Origin: Moniliella sp. 'wahieum'
Taxonomy: Eukaryota > Basidiomycota > Moniliellomycetes > Moniliellales > Moniliellaceae
Length of the DNA: 64,000 nucleotides
Direction: 5' to 3'
Assembly (NCBI GenBank): GCA_003971905.1
Contig: RSEE01000071.1
Span: 62,001-126,000, forward strand
Position numbers and translations under genes: made by a program. Position 1 is the stretch's first letter; every line of letters begins with the position of its first letter. The notes under the pieces are model-generated. The model was not told the origin of the DNA. It did not search any database and worked only from the letters and a program-made list of their open reading frames with translations. Of the stretch, positions 1-11,074 are shown piece after piece.

Positions 1-1271
1 CGTGCTTCCCTGGTGCGTTGCCAACCCAATTCTCCCCTCCCCTCCCCTGCCCTCCCCTCCCCTCCCCTCCCCTCCTTGCCCTGTGCCTGTGTTTGTCCGG
101 CAGAACCACTCACCCCTGTGTTGCTGCAGCTGATCGGTGTCCCGCCGGAGGCAAGTCTACCCTGGAGTCCCACTTGCCCAGCACAGCGAGCGAGGCCTAA
201 CCCTTCCCTCCTCCCCCCGCCCTTGTATTCCCTGTCGCCTGCCCGCAGAGCAGCCACACACGCATGTCGTAGGGGGAGCAGCGGTGGGTGGAAGCATTGC
301 GATTACGTGGAACCACTCCTGAAGGATGTACTGGCGACTGTACTGGCGAACAGGCTGTGCAATGAACCTCATACTCCATCCCTCGCCCCTCTTCCCATGC
401 GCTGGCAGGGGGAGCACCTCTTGTGGCTGGGAGGATCTGAGGATCGCGGTTTCGGGTACCGTTCGTACCGTTTGCTTGATCGTTTTAACCAACGCGCACG
501 TAGAATAACACCCGAGTGGTTCGCAGCGTTACTGGCACAGGCAGCTGGTAGCTGGTCTTGCTTGTCGCTTGCCCGGTTCTACTCCCGCGGCTGTTACCAT
601 AAAGCGATGTAGCGGCGCACTCAAACTATAGGCTCAATTCAATGTGTTAGTCCACTCGCTCAGGACGGTAGAGGGGGACCCGAACGCATCCAGCCTATCC
701 TCGCATATCCTCCAACGACGACCTGCCCTTTAAATCACACCTTTCGACGTGTGGTAACCACAGCAGGGCCCCATCACGTTTCCTTTTCACTCACGAGGGT
801 TCCGGGCAGAGAGCATCTCATACCGTTCAGCACTGGCATGGCCTTTACCGTTCCTCCTGGTACTACTACTCTGCCTACCGCTTAAAACCGCATTCTCTGC
901 CAGTACTTGTATGTGGGACGCCTGTGTAGTGGTCAGTCAGAAGGGAGATGGAACTCAGTGCACTGTCCTTTCACGCGCCACAACAGATGGGAACGGACAT
1001 AGGTGCATGCATGGCAAGGGAGTCCCGTACGATCCGTCGGTTGATCTAGTTGTCATCCACGCTCAATATGTGGATGGTGCCTCCCGGCACGGGCGGGGCA
1101 AAACGCACGGCGATTTGAACGTAGTAACCTGGCCAAACGAAAGTCAGTTTCTGCGCCATTTGTCTTGTGCCCTCCTCCCTCCACATTGGAGCAACCTGTT
1201 GAGCTTTAAGCATCGTCGGCGCTTCGTTCCGACCAAATATAGTCGCATCAGTACCTTTCGTGTCGCCTCGG
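1..1271. other. Left-edge region without a recognised gene
   Basis: A CCCCT-type pyrimidine tract lies at about 32-80. An open frame runs across 13-612, but its predicted protein is Pro/Arg-rich at the start, has no motif I know and reads like translated low-complexity DNA. Nothing else between here and the end of the minus-strand hydrolase gene could be supported. Part of a gene cut by the window edge could lie here. Confidence 0.4.
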
Positions 1272-2332
1272 CTACGGGAGTGGGGATCTGAGCGCCGACC
1301 ACCTACCTAACCACACCACCCACCAACTACGTTCCGCCCTCAACCCTGACAATCTAACCGTAGACCACACGCCCTGTGCCATGTGGCACCGCATCGCATT
1401 GCCACTGCCTCCATTCTGGGGCACCTCACAGCCGTGCTGCGGGCCAGCATCCGCCTGGACGGGGTTGACGAGCGTGCCGAGGCCATGCGAGCCTGCGATC
1501 GCCACCAGGTCGCCGTCGTGGAGAAACAGCGGCGGGAGACGTTTGAAACCCGCCCGGCGGGGTTGCCCATCGAGATGACGCTACCTGCCTCGAGCGTGGT
1601 GCCTGCGCTAAGCTGGGCGATCGTCTCTGCCCACGCCCCATAGATGGTCGGCCGTCGAGCCGGCCTGGACCTGGGTGCCATTGAGCACCGTGCTGAGCTG
1701 CACCGCCTCGGGATCCGGGATCTGGGTGCGAGCGACGATGCACGGGCCAAAGAGGCAGAACCCATCAAAGCTCTTGCCCAATCCCCACTGCGGCACGGCA
1801 AACATGCGCTTGCGCGCCGACACGTCGTTGGCCAAGGAGTAGCCTAGCACGTACTCCAGTGCCTCCTCTGCTCGAACGTCCTTGGCCGTCTTGCCCAGCA
1901 CCACCAGCAGCTCCACCTCGTAGTCCGACTCGTCCTTGGCGACCGGTGGGAGGGGAATGGGGTCCCCTGGCCCAGCGAGCGTAGTGAGCGGCTTGTAAAA
2001 CAGAATCGGGATCGGTGGGCGTTGCTCTTGGCCTCTGCTGCCTCCTGGCCAGGCTGGACATAGTTGGCTCCCAACGCACGCACCGTACCAACTTGTCCAC
2101 GCGTCAACGGCGCCAACAGCTTGCCCACCGTCTTGATCTGCGTGCGGTCTGGTACGCCGGCCTGCAACTGCGCGATGCTCGCTTCGGGCTCGGACGTGCT
2201 CAGCACGGCGGCGCGAATGGGCTGGCCTTGGGCATATGCCAGCCCCACGTCTTGCCCCGCCTCCACAGGCTCGCCAAAGTAAATTTGGTCGTCTTCCTTG
2301 GCACGGAAGCGGATCAAACGGGTCCAGGACAT
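1272..2332 (-). CDS. Fumarylacetoacetate hydrolase (FAH) family protein
   Basis: The start at 2332 opens with MSWTRLIRF, the usual opening of small fungal FAH-domain proteins. Further on come DYEVELLVVLGK (metal-binding acidic cluster), LGYSLANDVSARKRM, and FGPCIVARTQIPDP, then a terminal hydrolase segment with SVISMG and HDGDLVAIAG-type residues. The family uses a bound divalent metal to hydrolyse C-C or related bonds in acylpyruvates and fumarylacetoacetate, or decarboxylates oxaloacetate; which substrate applies here cannot be told. The coding sequence is spread over three frames with breaks near 2015 and 1600, which I read as indel errors. The C-terminus is uncertain: after GTLVNPV the frames diverge, and the true stop may be near 1426 rather than 1272. 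It is single-domain and shorter than tyrosine-pathway FAH enzymes. Confidence 0.8.
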
Positions 2333-3735
2333 GGTGGGGAAAAGGAGGATAAAACGCCAAGGCCTAGGCGGGTCGAAGGAGCTGCCGACAAGTACCAAGT
2401 GAGGAGACGAGGGTGACCGGTGATGACGTGATGACACTGTATTGTAGCAGCACCGTGCCATCGCTCGTGACATGTGACAGGGACTGTCTGGCTACGCTAT
2501 CTACCTGTCGCTCGCCCTCCGCGTCATCGGCCACCGGCCATCGCTCAGCTCATGTAAATGTGAGCCTCATCGGTCCACCCACCACTCACCCCCATCTCCA
2601 ACAAGCGGCCGAAGCGGATGCGGCCCCAAGCGGAACAAGCAGACGAAATGTTTCAGGTTTTGGTGCCCAGCAGCTCCGATTTTTCACAAGCGCGGTTGCT
2701 ATAGATCCTGCTGATGCAGGCTGATGCAGCTGATGCTGGCTGATATATGATAGCTGATACCCACCAAGTGCCACTTGCTCTTCCTTGCCCTCCGCCACAC
2801 AGCCCACCCCACCCATCTAACACAGCTCGGGCCCGGGCAGGCAGACAGCGCAAAGGTGCACTTTCTTCGATTGGTACGCGCTGCCACTGCCTCCTCTCCC
2901 CGATCCTCGACGCAGTTCGGAGCGCAAAGGAACTAGGGCTACAAACACATCGGATCCTGCTGATGCGCTGTGATGCATGATGGCTACGTGTGTGGATCGG
3001 TTTGAGCATTGGAGACGCAGGGTGATTCGCTGAAATCGGAATACTACTAAGAGTAGACGTCTCAACGACCGCACTGGCGTTGATGCCATTGATGGTCCAG
3101 GCCAGAATACTCTCCGCCAGCGTATTCCAGATCAGCCCCCCCAATCTCCTGTTTGGGGGCAAGGAGAGCAGGACGACGGCGTGGCCATTCGGAAGAGGAA
3201 AGAAGAACCAGGTGAAGATTGGTGGGCAAGTGTGTATCTGCTGTCTTGGGACTCGACTCCCTGTCTCGTGCAATTATTTGTAGTCTGAGGCTGAAAGTTG
3301 ACGTTCGACACGGTCAACGGTGGTCAACCACCAACAGAGACGAGGCATTATATTGATTGCCCTTCTTCCAGAACTTGTACCCCAATCCCTCGGGTTCCTT
3401 CGGTTTGGCTCGGCCTGTACAACTACATGGGCAACGAGTACACACGATGCCCACACACACCCATAGCAGGTTGCGCCCACTTGGGCGCCTAGGCAGGCCA
3501 CTGCGGCGCCCAGGCCAACAAAGAACACCGGGCGAACCGATCCCCGTGTCCAGGTTAGGTATAAACTACCTGAGTTCTCACCGTCGGCACGCACTGTGTC
3601 TGCGGTGCAACCGGCAGTGCAATGGGGGGAGCAGAAACACACTTCGTCGATCATTCAGCCTACAACACACACAAGTACCACGGCGCAAAGTCTGGGCAAC
3701 ACTACGCAGTCGGGGGACTGGCACCCCGTCGGCCG
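2333..3735. other. Intergenic, no gene recognised
   Basis: Minus-strand open frames at 2653-3273 and 3274-3654 contain hydrophobic stretches (for example VFFVGLGAAVACLG) that could suggest a small membrane protein. No family motif, convincing start or clean splice sites join them. Short words such as CTGATGCAGCTGATG (around 2708-2736) and TGATGCATGATGG (about 2970) belong to the word-repeat class seen in other intergenic regions here. Confidence 0.35.
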
Positions 3736-4917
3736 TTAAGCCAGCTGCCGAGGACGAGGGAGCTGCCGGGGGCAGGGGCGCCGGGCTGGGCGGTGCCTGG
3801 GCCGGGGGGTCAGGGAGGTGAGCGGGCCCCGGGGCGTACGGGTGGGTCGAGGAGAACATGGACAGTAGTTGATCTGCCGGGGGCGGGGGCACGCCGGAGC
3901 GCCATTGTACTGGTACGAATAGTGCTGGGCAGGTTGGACTGACGGCGGCGAATGCACGGCGGTGCGGGGTGTAGGCGATTCGAGTAGCACGATGCCGTGG
4001 GTACGGAACAGCTTGACCAATTCCCGGTACAGCCACGGTTGCGCTTGCGCCTGTTCCACCAAGTTGAGCATCTCGATCGACAGTGAGGGGTCTGGCACAA
4101 CTGGCTGTCCGGCTGCCGCTGCCGCTGCCGAGACGGCAGCAGCAGCAGCCTCCATTGCCGAGCGGGACGAGCGAGGCCGACGACCATCGCCATCGCTCGC
4201 GTCCGAGCCAGAGCGGAAGCGGCGCTTGCGCCCGCCACGCGGAAAGCTCTGACGGGTGGCAAAGATGCGGAGAACATGGGAAATATTGGCGGCAGTGGGT
4301 TCCAATGCAAAGAAATGCTGGAATGACGGCGCGATCTGCAATTCGTCGGGATTCTTCTGGCTCAGAAGCTCCTCCCATCGCTTGTGATGCGCCACCGCCG
4401 TGTTGTGCGTGACGATGCGAAAGTGGCCCGCGGCAACCTCGGCCTCTTCGAGCTTGGAGAGACATTTGGGGCACGGGCACAGTTTCTTGTGCATATCCGT
4501 CCGACCGTCATTCTGCACCATGTCGCGCTTCATTGCCGCCAAGCGCATTTCGCGCAACACGCGTCCCGTCGCGTCCGTGTCGCTGGTGGGGATGGGGATG
4601 GGGACGGAAAACGGGACGCTGGGGTCGGCGAACGCGTCGGCGGGCAGAAGGGACATATCGGCAGGCAAGGCAGACGTGTCGGCGGGCAAGATGGACGTGT
4701 CGGCGGAAGGCGGGACGACGGAGCTGGACTCGGGCTTGACAGCGGACACATGGCCGGGGGCAGGGGAGCGGCGTCGGGAGGCGGGGCAGCGGCCTGGGAG
4801 ACAGGTGCCGGGGGCGGCAGGGCCTGGACGGAGGCGGGGTGGGGATGGCGGGGTGGGGCGACGACGTCCATCGGGGGCAGCAGCAGCAACGCGTACAAGC
4901 GGCAAGAGCACGGGCAC
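3736..4917 (-). CDS. Unrecognised protein with C-x-C-x2-C / H cluster and poly-Ala tract
   Basis: A continuous 393-codon frame, conspicuously long for this window. Residues 71-96 repeat a LPADTSA-like unit, encoded by a short tandem repeat. Residues 147-152 form CPCPKC, followed by H171 and H177/H178 (HNTAVAHHKR), a spacing that could bind zinc. It resembles the small zinc cluster at the N-terminus of many basidiomycete Tnp2/CACTA-type transposase-like proteins; that resemblance is from memory of the motif only. A basic KRRFRSG segment follows near 231, then an Ala-rich stretch and a Leu-rich segment (LNLVEQAQAQPWLYRELVKLF). The Pro/Arg-rich tail after about residue 310 may be a wrong frame after an indel. 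No catalytic DDE triad is seen, so I do not call it a transposase. Confidence 0.5.
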   Translation of the reverse strand: MPVLLPLVRVAAAAPDGRRRPTPPSPPRLRPGPAAPGTCLPGRCPASRRRSPAPGHVSAVKPESSSVVPPSADTSILPADTSALPADMSLLPADAFADPSVPFSVPIPIPTSDTDATGRVLREMRLAAMKRDMVQNDGRTDMHKKLCPCPKCLSKLEEAEVAAGHFRIVTHNTAVAHHKRWEELLSQKNPDELQIAPSFQHFFALEPTAANISHVLRIFATRQSFPRGGRKRRFRSGSDASDGDGRRPRSSRSAMEAAAAAVSAAAAAAGQPVVPDPSLSIEMLNLVEQAQAQPWLYRELVKLFRTHGIVLLESPTPRTAVHSPPSVQPAQHYSYQYNGAPACPRPRQINYCPCSPRPTRTPRGPLTSLTPRPRHRPARRPCPRQLPRPRQLA

Positions 4918-5339
4918 GCGTCGGGGGAGAGGAGGGCGGTGGGGGCGGGAATGAGGGATTGGGCGTTGTGCGTTTCAATTGGGGAGCGCGTTTTATCAAA
5001 CTTTCCCAGGGCGTGTTTGAACGGCGAGGCTGAGGCGCGCCGAGTTCCACGTCAGGCCAGCCGCCATGTTGAACGTTCAACTCACGTCAGTCGCCGCGGC
5101 ACTGGCCCAGTCGTGTGCGCGCGCTCGAGCCAAGTGGCGCCAAGCCACAGCAGGTGCTCGCCTCTTACGTCAGGCAAGCGGGACTGCGGCGTACGATTTT
5201 CACATGTCAATTGCATGTCACATGTCAATGCTCTCCCATTCTTCTTCGCTTGACGCTTCCCAACAACAGACGAAGACAACAGGGGGTCCCATCCCTCACT
5301 TTCGCACTGGCTCAAGCCAGCGTAAGAGGGGAAAACGGA
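4918..5339. other. Intergenic with AACGTT and CATGTCA words
   Basis: There is no gene. It contains GTTGAACGTTCAACTC at about 5064 and three spaced copies of a CATGTCA word around 5204-5228 (CACATGTCAATTGCATGTCA and the following CATGTCAATG). Confidence 0.4.
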
Positions 5340-5434
5340 AAAGGGGACATTGTGATGCATCCCCATTCTTCCCCATAGAGGGCTCAATGAAATGGGCACT
5401 ATGGCAAGGGGAGGGGCAAGGAAGGGGTTCGATA

Positions 5435-5484
5435 CATAGCTAATCGAAATTTCTAACCCACAACCTTGCCGGCCTCGCCACATC
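5435..5484 (+). repeat. Left terminal inverted repeat of TIR transposon
   Basis: The first 20 bases match the complement of the right end (9048 downward) exactly. The next about 30 are imperfectly matched. Confidence 0.85.
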
Positions 5485-6107
5485 TTGTCTTTAGATTTGA
5501 GGGGCACACCCTGTCACAGCCTCGCCAACACAGCTAGCCCCAACCTCTTGGACCACATCGCGGCAACGCCGCCCAGCGAGGTTGTCCCTAGATTGCTGCC
5601 TATAAAGCTCGTGGCAACCTTGCCCACCATTCTAGTAACAAACCTTGTCCGCCATTCTAGTCGCAATCTTGCCCGCCACCCTATTTCGCGACACTGTGGA
5701 TAGCGGGCAGCCTCGACCCATGTTAAAAAGGAAGGTGTGTCCAGGAATCGAACTTGTGGTTTCCCCCCTGAAAGTAGACATAGACCGTTGCACCATAAAA
5801 GCACTAACTACTTTGCGGCGATCACTGGACCCAATATTCGTATGTCCGTTTTCACACGAAGAGTCGTCAAAAACATTTGTAGACTGGTGGTGAAGAGTAT
5901 ACATCAGTGGTGGGTACAACTTCTCATAGTATCATTCGTAGCCCATATGGAACCGTCTACACATTCATTGCTGTAATTGTACTGCCCGCACAATGTCCTC
6001 GTCCGTCGATGGAACATTATCGTCCTCGACCGCCCAGTCCTAGGCAAAGGCCAAGTCAACAAGTCGCAGGATGTCGATGTGGGGAGAGACAGAGTGTGAC
6101 AAAGTGG

Positions 6108-8690
6108 TTAAGCACTAACGTATAGCAGCGCTGCACCGCCGATGTCCGAGCCCGTCTTGCTTAAACTCATCCAGCAGCTCCAGGACCCCGAGACGAAATC
6201 GGGGAGTGGCTTCTTACGTTTCTTGCTATTACTTGCCCCTGCCGAGTCATCCAGACTCTTTCGGTACTTAAACAGGAGAAAGGAGGCGTCCTTCAAATAC
6301 TTGTCGTTCACCCCCGTCTGGTTTGCTCGGTCGTCGACCCGACCGTCGTTCTGGACGACCATATCGAGCTGGTGATCGACTTCGCGCCTATAGTAGCTTC
6401 GACGCTTGAACGTAGATTCCTTTCCGTCTTAATGTGTTCGCCAGTTAGTCAGTCGCCTTGGTGCACACTCAGCACAGCACTAGAGCCTCGTGTACGCACC
6501 AGACAGTCAGTCACGTTCTCCGCCAATGTATTTGTACCCGTTGCCATCCGCAGTCGCACAAACGACAGCACACGTGAGCAGTCATGCACATCACTGAAGC
6601 CATCTCGTTATCGCCCTTCATTATCGGCAACACGGGCTGTACAACCCATCCCTCGGTATTCGAATCCCAGACAGGGATGAGCTCCTCGTGATACTGCCTG
6701 TGTAGTTCGAAAAAGGCATTAGCAAGCTTTCTTTCCTTGCAGGAATCACGGCGGCTTCACACTGCAAGCAACTTGGTAGGTAGTGATACTCACACTTAAG
6801 CTGTTTGACCAGCTGCTCGCACAACGGGAGGAGAGACTTTGCTGTTTCTGCTGCAAACAAAAAAGGTTCTTTGCCCTTCTAGACTCGGCCCGTGGTACGT
6901 CCATGTTGCCCAGAAGCAGCTGTTAAGAGAGCTTGGCCAATTGGACACATTGTCTCCAAAACCATTGGCCCATCCCACCAGCTGGAGACGGACTAGTTGT
7001 TTCGGTCACAGGCCGTGGCACTGAGGGTGCTGATGCCCTTCTTTTTCCTCCCCGTCCCACCACGTGCCTATGTCGTACCAGGATGGAAGTCAGTAAGCCA
7101 AGAGTTTCCGCTGCGCGGTGGAGTGCAAGGCAGTTTACTGATGGCCGTCGTTGAGGTGCAGCTTTTTGTCATGTTCACCTAGGCAAGAAAGGCGGTACGT
7201 GTCGTTTTGCATGTGAACTTCAGCAGTTTGGTCGTCTCGTCCTGGGCCGAGTTGGCCCCGATGTTGTACCACAAGTCACTGTCGGCGTCGTGTTGCCACA
7301 AGACGAGAAAGATAGGCGCGGTAATACCGAGCAGGTGAACAGGTTCGCCAAGGTACATGTGAATATCCAGATCGCGTGGACGCTTATTGACCATCGGCTC
7401 AGTCACTTGTGCCGATCAGATCCCATCGTCCCTTGTGTGGTTCTTCCATGAACCGTCCCTGTGAGGACCTGGACCATAGCCCTGGGCGACCAGGGCTTGG
7501 TTTACTGTGGCATCTTGGAGCGGATGGAAGGGTTCGAGGACATGTATGAGCTGGAAAATGCCGTCGACCGAAGAACACAATGTACATCGTCTCCTGATAC
7601 GAACTGGATGCTCCGATGCACACGAGAGGCTGCTGCACCTTCTCAATTGCCTTATTTTGTTGAGCGAGTAAAGAGACAATTTCCCTTCGGTCTTGCCCGC
7701 GACTTGTGCGAATGTGGTCTTCTCTCGCAACGAGATAGTTGGACTGGAGTATTCGTGCTGTATATAGCTGCTGTCACGACTATCTCAAGTGCACAACGTA
7801 AAAGAATCTATATATGAAACGCCCAGGCTGCAGGGGGGCGCCGTGGGCTAGCGGTGGCGGGGGGGGACAACACTGGCGCCATGCGGGTGGACCACCGGTG
7901 GACCACCGGTGGTTGCGTCTATAACCGTATGCAGCTGCGCCGATGCTCTTGCCTCTCGACTACCACCACCATCACCACCACCTCTCTCTCGCTGGCCACA
8001 CACTGTGCTACCAGAGCTGCGCCATGTGCCCGGCTCGTTGCGCTGCCATTATATACACCCCCGCCGACGTGCTTGCTGTGCAAGGGCCCGGCCTCGGTAT
8101 GTCCACGCCCCCCGGGCGGATGCTTGTCGTACTGACTCGTCTGTGCGCAGCTGACGGAAACGAGTCGACCACGCCTGGTGGCATGGTCTTGCCTGGTATC
8201 CTTCACGTCAAGATATCGGTCATGCCTCCCAACAGCGATTGAACATCAACGACAAGGGCGCTTCGAGCGGACGGTCGACGGCGACGGTTTCCACGGCCAG
8301 GGCTCGACGGTCAGTACCTGCGCTTTGTCCTTATCCGCCCATACACTGACAACGCCTTTAAGCAGGATGATTGAAGAAGGCGCTCAAGTGCTGCGGCAAC
8401 GACCACGGAACATGTGCAGGCTTGCACACAGATCATCGTTCGCCGTATGGTTGCGGGACTCATTCTCCCTCTCGAACGCGATGACGCTTCGCCCCCACGC
8501 CGCAAGTTGTATGGCCCGTGTCTTTGCCCTTCGGTCCCTATCATCTCGGCGTCCCCATGACGTTTTTGGTCCGCGATTAGACGACGAAGGCAAAGCTTCT
8601 GGTTGCCGCCGTCCTGAGGCTCCTCGAACAACCTGCCGTTGCCTTGGCGCTCCTCTACTTCTCTGTGTCTAAACAACCATGGCAATGCAT
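6108..8690. pseudogene. Interior of TIR transposon: broken open frames, possible decayed transposase
   Basis: Overlapping short frames on both strands, for example minus 7416-7730, 7179-7406 and 8311-8685, and plus 8178-8672. None exceeds 165 codons and no DDE/D motif is identifiable. Some minus-strand fragments such as LVCIGASSSYQETMYIVFF look protein-like. If a transposase was encoded here it is fragmented by mutation or sequence error; alternatively the element is non-autonomous. Confidence 0.3.
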
Positions 8691-8740
8691 GCTTTTAAAG
8701 ATAATCCACTGCCTGATCTGATAGCATCGTGGTACCCTAG

Positions 8741-8848
8741 CCACCACCCTAGCCGCCAGCCTGGTGGAAATCTGTGGCTAGTCTTGCCACCAGCCTGGTG
8801 GCAATCTGTGGCTAGCCTTGCCATCAGCCTGCCAGCAAGGCTGCGGAC
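8741..8848 (+). repeat. Subterminal direct repeats of TIR transposon
   Basis: A unit of about 44 bp, GCCAGCCTGGTGGNAATCTG followed by TGGCTAG(T/C)CTTGCCA, occurs twice in tandem at about 8755-8825, with partial units on either side. CCAGCCTGG(T)GG is itself an inverted repeat. Related CTTGCC words recur near 5463, 5618, 5644 and 8927, all inside the element. Arrays of this kind are often transposase-binding sites. Confidence 0.6.
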
Positions 8849-8998
8849 TGTCCGGGGATAGGTGGGGGATAGCTGGGGCAACCTGGCGCCAAGCTGTCGG
8901 GCAGATTGTCTCGACCTTGAGACCATCTTGCCGCCAGCTTTTCTTGTACAAGGTTGTGGCAATTCTAATCATAGTCTAACGGTATCAAGTTACTACCC

Positions 8999-9048
8999 TG
9001 TGGCGAGATCGGCGGCAACGTTGTGACGAGAAATTTCGATTAGCTATG
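8999..9048 (-). repeat. Right terminal inverted repeat of TIR transposon
   Basis: It ends AGAAATTTCGATTAGCTATG at 9048, the exact complement of the left end. TA at 9049-9050 is the duplicated target. Confidence 0.85.
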
Positions 9049-9433
9049 TAAACATTTTGTAGCTAGCGTCTGTAACAAGGCGGGGAATGTCACCCGTTCG
9101 GCACAGATAGATGCCTTGGCCCCACGCCGCGACCAAACTCTGGATTCCGGCCATCGAGAGCTGATACGCACTGAATAAGGAAAAGAAAAAGCACAATAGA
9201 AAGAGTCGGGGAGTTGAACATATACAGGGGAGGACCGGTACATGTATATGGATATGAATGAAACAGTGTCAATGCCATCGGCTTGCACGACCCGGCCCTC
9301 TGCAAGGACTATAGAAGCACGACTGGGGTAAAGTGAAGTAAATGAGTTCTTATCCTTGAAGACAGACGGGCGCGCGCCTGAATCATGTTGCGTAGGAAGG
9401 GTGGCTGGCGGAAGGCTCCCCGCGCAGTCCTAT

Positions 9434-11074
9434 TTAGGAGGGTGAGAAGGAGAAAGTCTGAATGCAACGGAGCCCTCGGGACCAGGAGGAGGCAAAAAGA
9501 CAGACCCGCCGGAAGTCGCCGTACGCGGATACGCTGTCACAGAAGACCCCGGAACTGGGACCAGGTCCAGTTGGCAGCACCCTGGAGCCCGTAAGATGAA
9601 GTTCTATATCCCCGCGTGGACCGGACCCGGACCCAGGTGCAAATCCCCCGCCCCGACGCGCCCAACTCCACTGGGATGAGCCGCTGCTCCGGTACGACCT
9701 GCCACCGCGAGAGGAAGGGTTTCGAGAAGAAGGATGACCACGTGAACTGCGTCCAGGTACGTCCGGAAGAGACAATTGTGGACGGGTCGCGGCCGGCCGA
9801 CTCGCAATCAACAGCAAGAGTTGGTCATAGTCTGCCTCATGATTGCACGCCACGAAAGAAGGATCTTGGAGACCATTGAGCAAAATAGATCGTAGGATAG
9901 GGTCCGGGACTGGTGCCAATCGCACCTCTATTTTGTAAGCGAGATTGCGGTGCCGTTCAACGTAAGCAGCGCCGTTGAATTCCCAATACGAAAGCAATAA
10001 GTTGGTGTAGGATGTCAACGTGTTCTGCGGGGGATGATTGACCGTAACGTTGAAGCAGGATGTGAAATAATATGGAGGCCATGCCGCTAGTCTGAGAAGA
10101 AGGAATGATGAACTGACGTTGCGGTGAAGATGGGCCATGAGGGGAGCATGGAGTTTGCGGTCCAGGAGGCTGTTGTAATAAGGACCACTTTCGCCATTTT
10201 GAAGCAGCGCATGTGCACCACTCGCTGCGTTGTCGAGGCGGTCCAGAATTAAGTCGGCCCACGCCCAAAAGTCTTGTCCGATATTGTACTTGTCCGCAGT
10301 GTTGACACCGCGTGTAAGTTTTGCCAGAAATGGGAAGGGCTCCTCATTCGCGGGTACAACAGGCACGGATGAGGAAGTGTTGGACAATTGCTTCGCAGAT
10401 ACGGTCTTGTCAAGAACCGCCATGGCAGCCGACACGCCCACTTCGGTACCCCACCTATTCTGGGCCAAGTCAACCAGACACTCCGCAGACATAATGGAGC
10501 TGAGCCTTGTCAACATAGACATGATCTCATCGTCGATTGGTGGAGAAATGGACGCAGTGACAGCAGGAATGTGTTCCACGTCAGGCAAAGATGGGACGGT
10601 TGCCCTTGGGGTTGGGACAGGATCCATAGGCTCTGATGTTTCGGAGGATTGCTTGGAGGAAGAGGAGAAGAACCAAGATGAATCGCAACAGCCCAGCATA
10701 ACATGGTGAAAGACGCCACGCAAGTCGTTGAATTTGTGGGCGACAGGCGTTTGGGAAGACGGATCGCTGGAGACCCCTTTTGTAGGATCCCCGATCATTG
10801 TCACGATCTTCTTTTCAAGAGAAGAAATCGGGTCCGACATAGTGCTCAAATGGTTCTGAAAATCAGATGCATAACCGTCCCCTTTGGTGGCTATCAGGGA
10901 CGTCTGTCCCTCGAGAACATGGTAAAGGGTTTTGTACTGGTCAAGCTGATACTTGGCCAGTTGAGAAGCGCGTTCGAAAGAAATTCGGGTCGTAGGAAAA
11001 GGAGATGGAAGATGGTTGTCGACCCATTCGGGGTTTGGGAGGCCAAGAGGAGTAGGGTGTGGAGTGGCGCTCAT
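9434..11074 (-). CDS. gag: Copia Gag (nearly intact frame, truncated element)
   Basis: A long frame of about 550 codons, homologous along its length to the Gag of the complete copy at 48.9-50.5 kb: shared blocks NP(E/D)W, RASQLA..QL.QY..LYH.LE, and KLHAPL.AHLHRNVS. The first ATG is at 11074, aligned with the start in the complete copy. Gag of this family forms the virus-like particle core and packages element RNA. The C-terminal part is Gly/Ser/Arg-rich and I see no CCHC zinc knuckle. Near 9760-9440 the frame appears to slip (translations diverge from the other copy) before the TAG that ends Gag. Confidence 0.8.
   Translation of the reverse strand: MSATPHPTPLGLPNPEWVDNHLPSPFPTTRISFERASQLAKYQLDQYKTLYHVLEGQTSLIATKGDGYASDFQNHLSTMSDPISSLEKKIVTMIGDPTKGVSSDPSSQTPVAHKFNDLRGVFHHVMLGCCDSSWFFSSSSKQSSETSEPMDPVPTPRATVPSLPDVEHIPAVTASISPPIDDEIMSMLTRLSSIMSAECLVDLAQNRWGTEVGVSAAMAVLDKTVSAKQLSNTSSSVPVVPANEEPFPFLAKLTRGVNTADKYNIGQDFWAWADLILDRLDNAASGAHALLQNGESGPYYNSLLDRKLHAPLMAHLHRNVSSSFLLLRLAAWPPYYFTSCFNVTVNHPPQNTLTSYTNLLLSYWEFNGAAYVERHRNLAYKIEVRLAPVPDPILRSILLNGLQDPSFVACNHEADYDQLLLLIASRPAATRPQLSLPDVPGRSSRGHPSSRNPSSRGGRSYRSSGSSQWSWARRGGGFAPGSGSGPRGDIELHLTGSRVLPTGPGPSSGVFCDSVSAYGDFRRVCLFASSWSRGLRCIQTFSFSPS

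Larger units (their letters stand above)
5435..9048. mobile_element. TIR DNA transposon with TA target duplication, inserted in copia
   Basis: The ends are inverted repeats beginning CATAGCTAATCGAAATTTCT. Similarity continues for about 50 bp (CACAACNTTGCCG and TCGCCACA are shared). Flanking TA dinucleotides at 5433-5434 and 9049-9050 are the target duplication. The complete copia copy supplies the empty site (AAATGTTTATCGAACC near 50925), so the boundaries are exact: 3614 bp between the TAs. Many CTTGCC(A/C/G)CC-like words crowd both subterminal regions. Interior open frames (about 6.1-8.7 kb, both strands) are short and broken, and I recognise no transposase. A TA duplication fits Tc1/mariner-like or similar superfamilies, but the family is unassigned. 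Confidence 0.85.

Noticed and set aside
13..612. 199-codon open frame at the left edge
   Set aside because: It begins in a CCCCT repeat, shows no motif, and has no supporting splice or homology signal.
2653..3654. Possible small membrane-protein gene on the minus strand
   Set aside because: Hydrophobic stretches exist, but no start, splice pair or family motif could be defended.
5734..5812. tRNA-like segment on the minus strand (TGGTGCAACGG and GTTCGATTCC words)
   Set aside because: A-box and B-box words are present, but the T-stem has two mismatches and no acceptor stem pairs; at best a decayed tRNA or SINE fragment inside the TIR element.
8741..8848. CRISPR-like direct repeats
   Set aside because: Only two imperfect units without spacers, in a eukaryotic transposon end.
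9434..9880. Plus-strand frames opposite copia gag
   Set aside because: They are reverse-strand shadows of a demonstrable Gag homologue.
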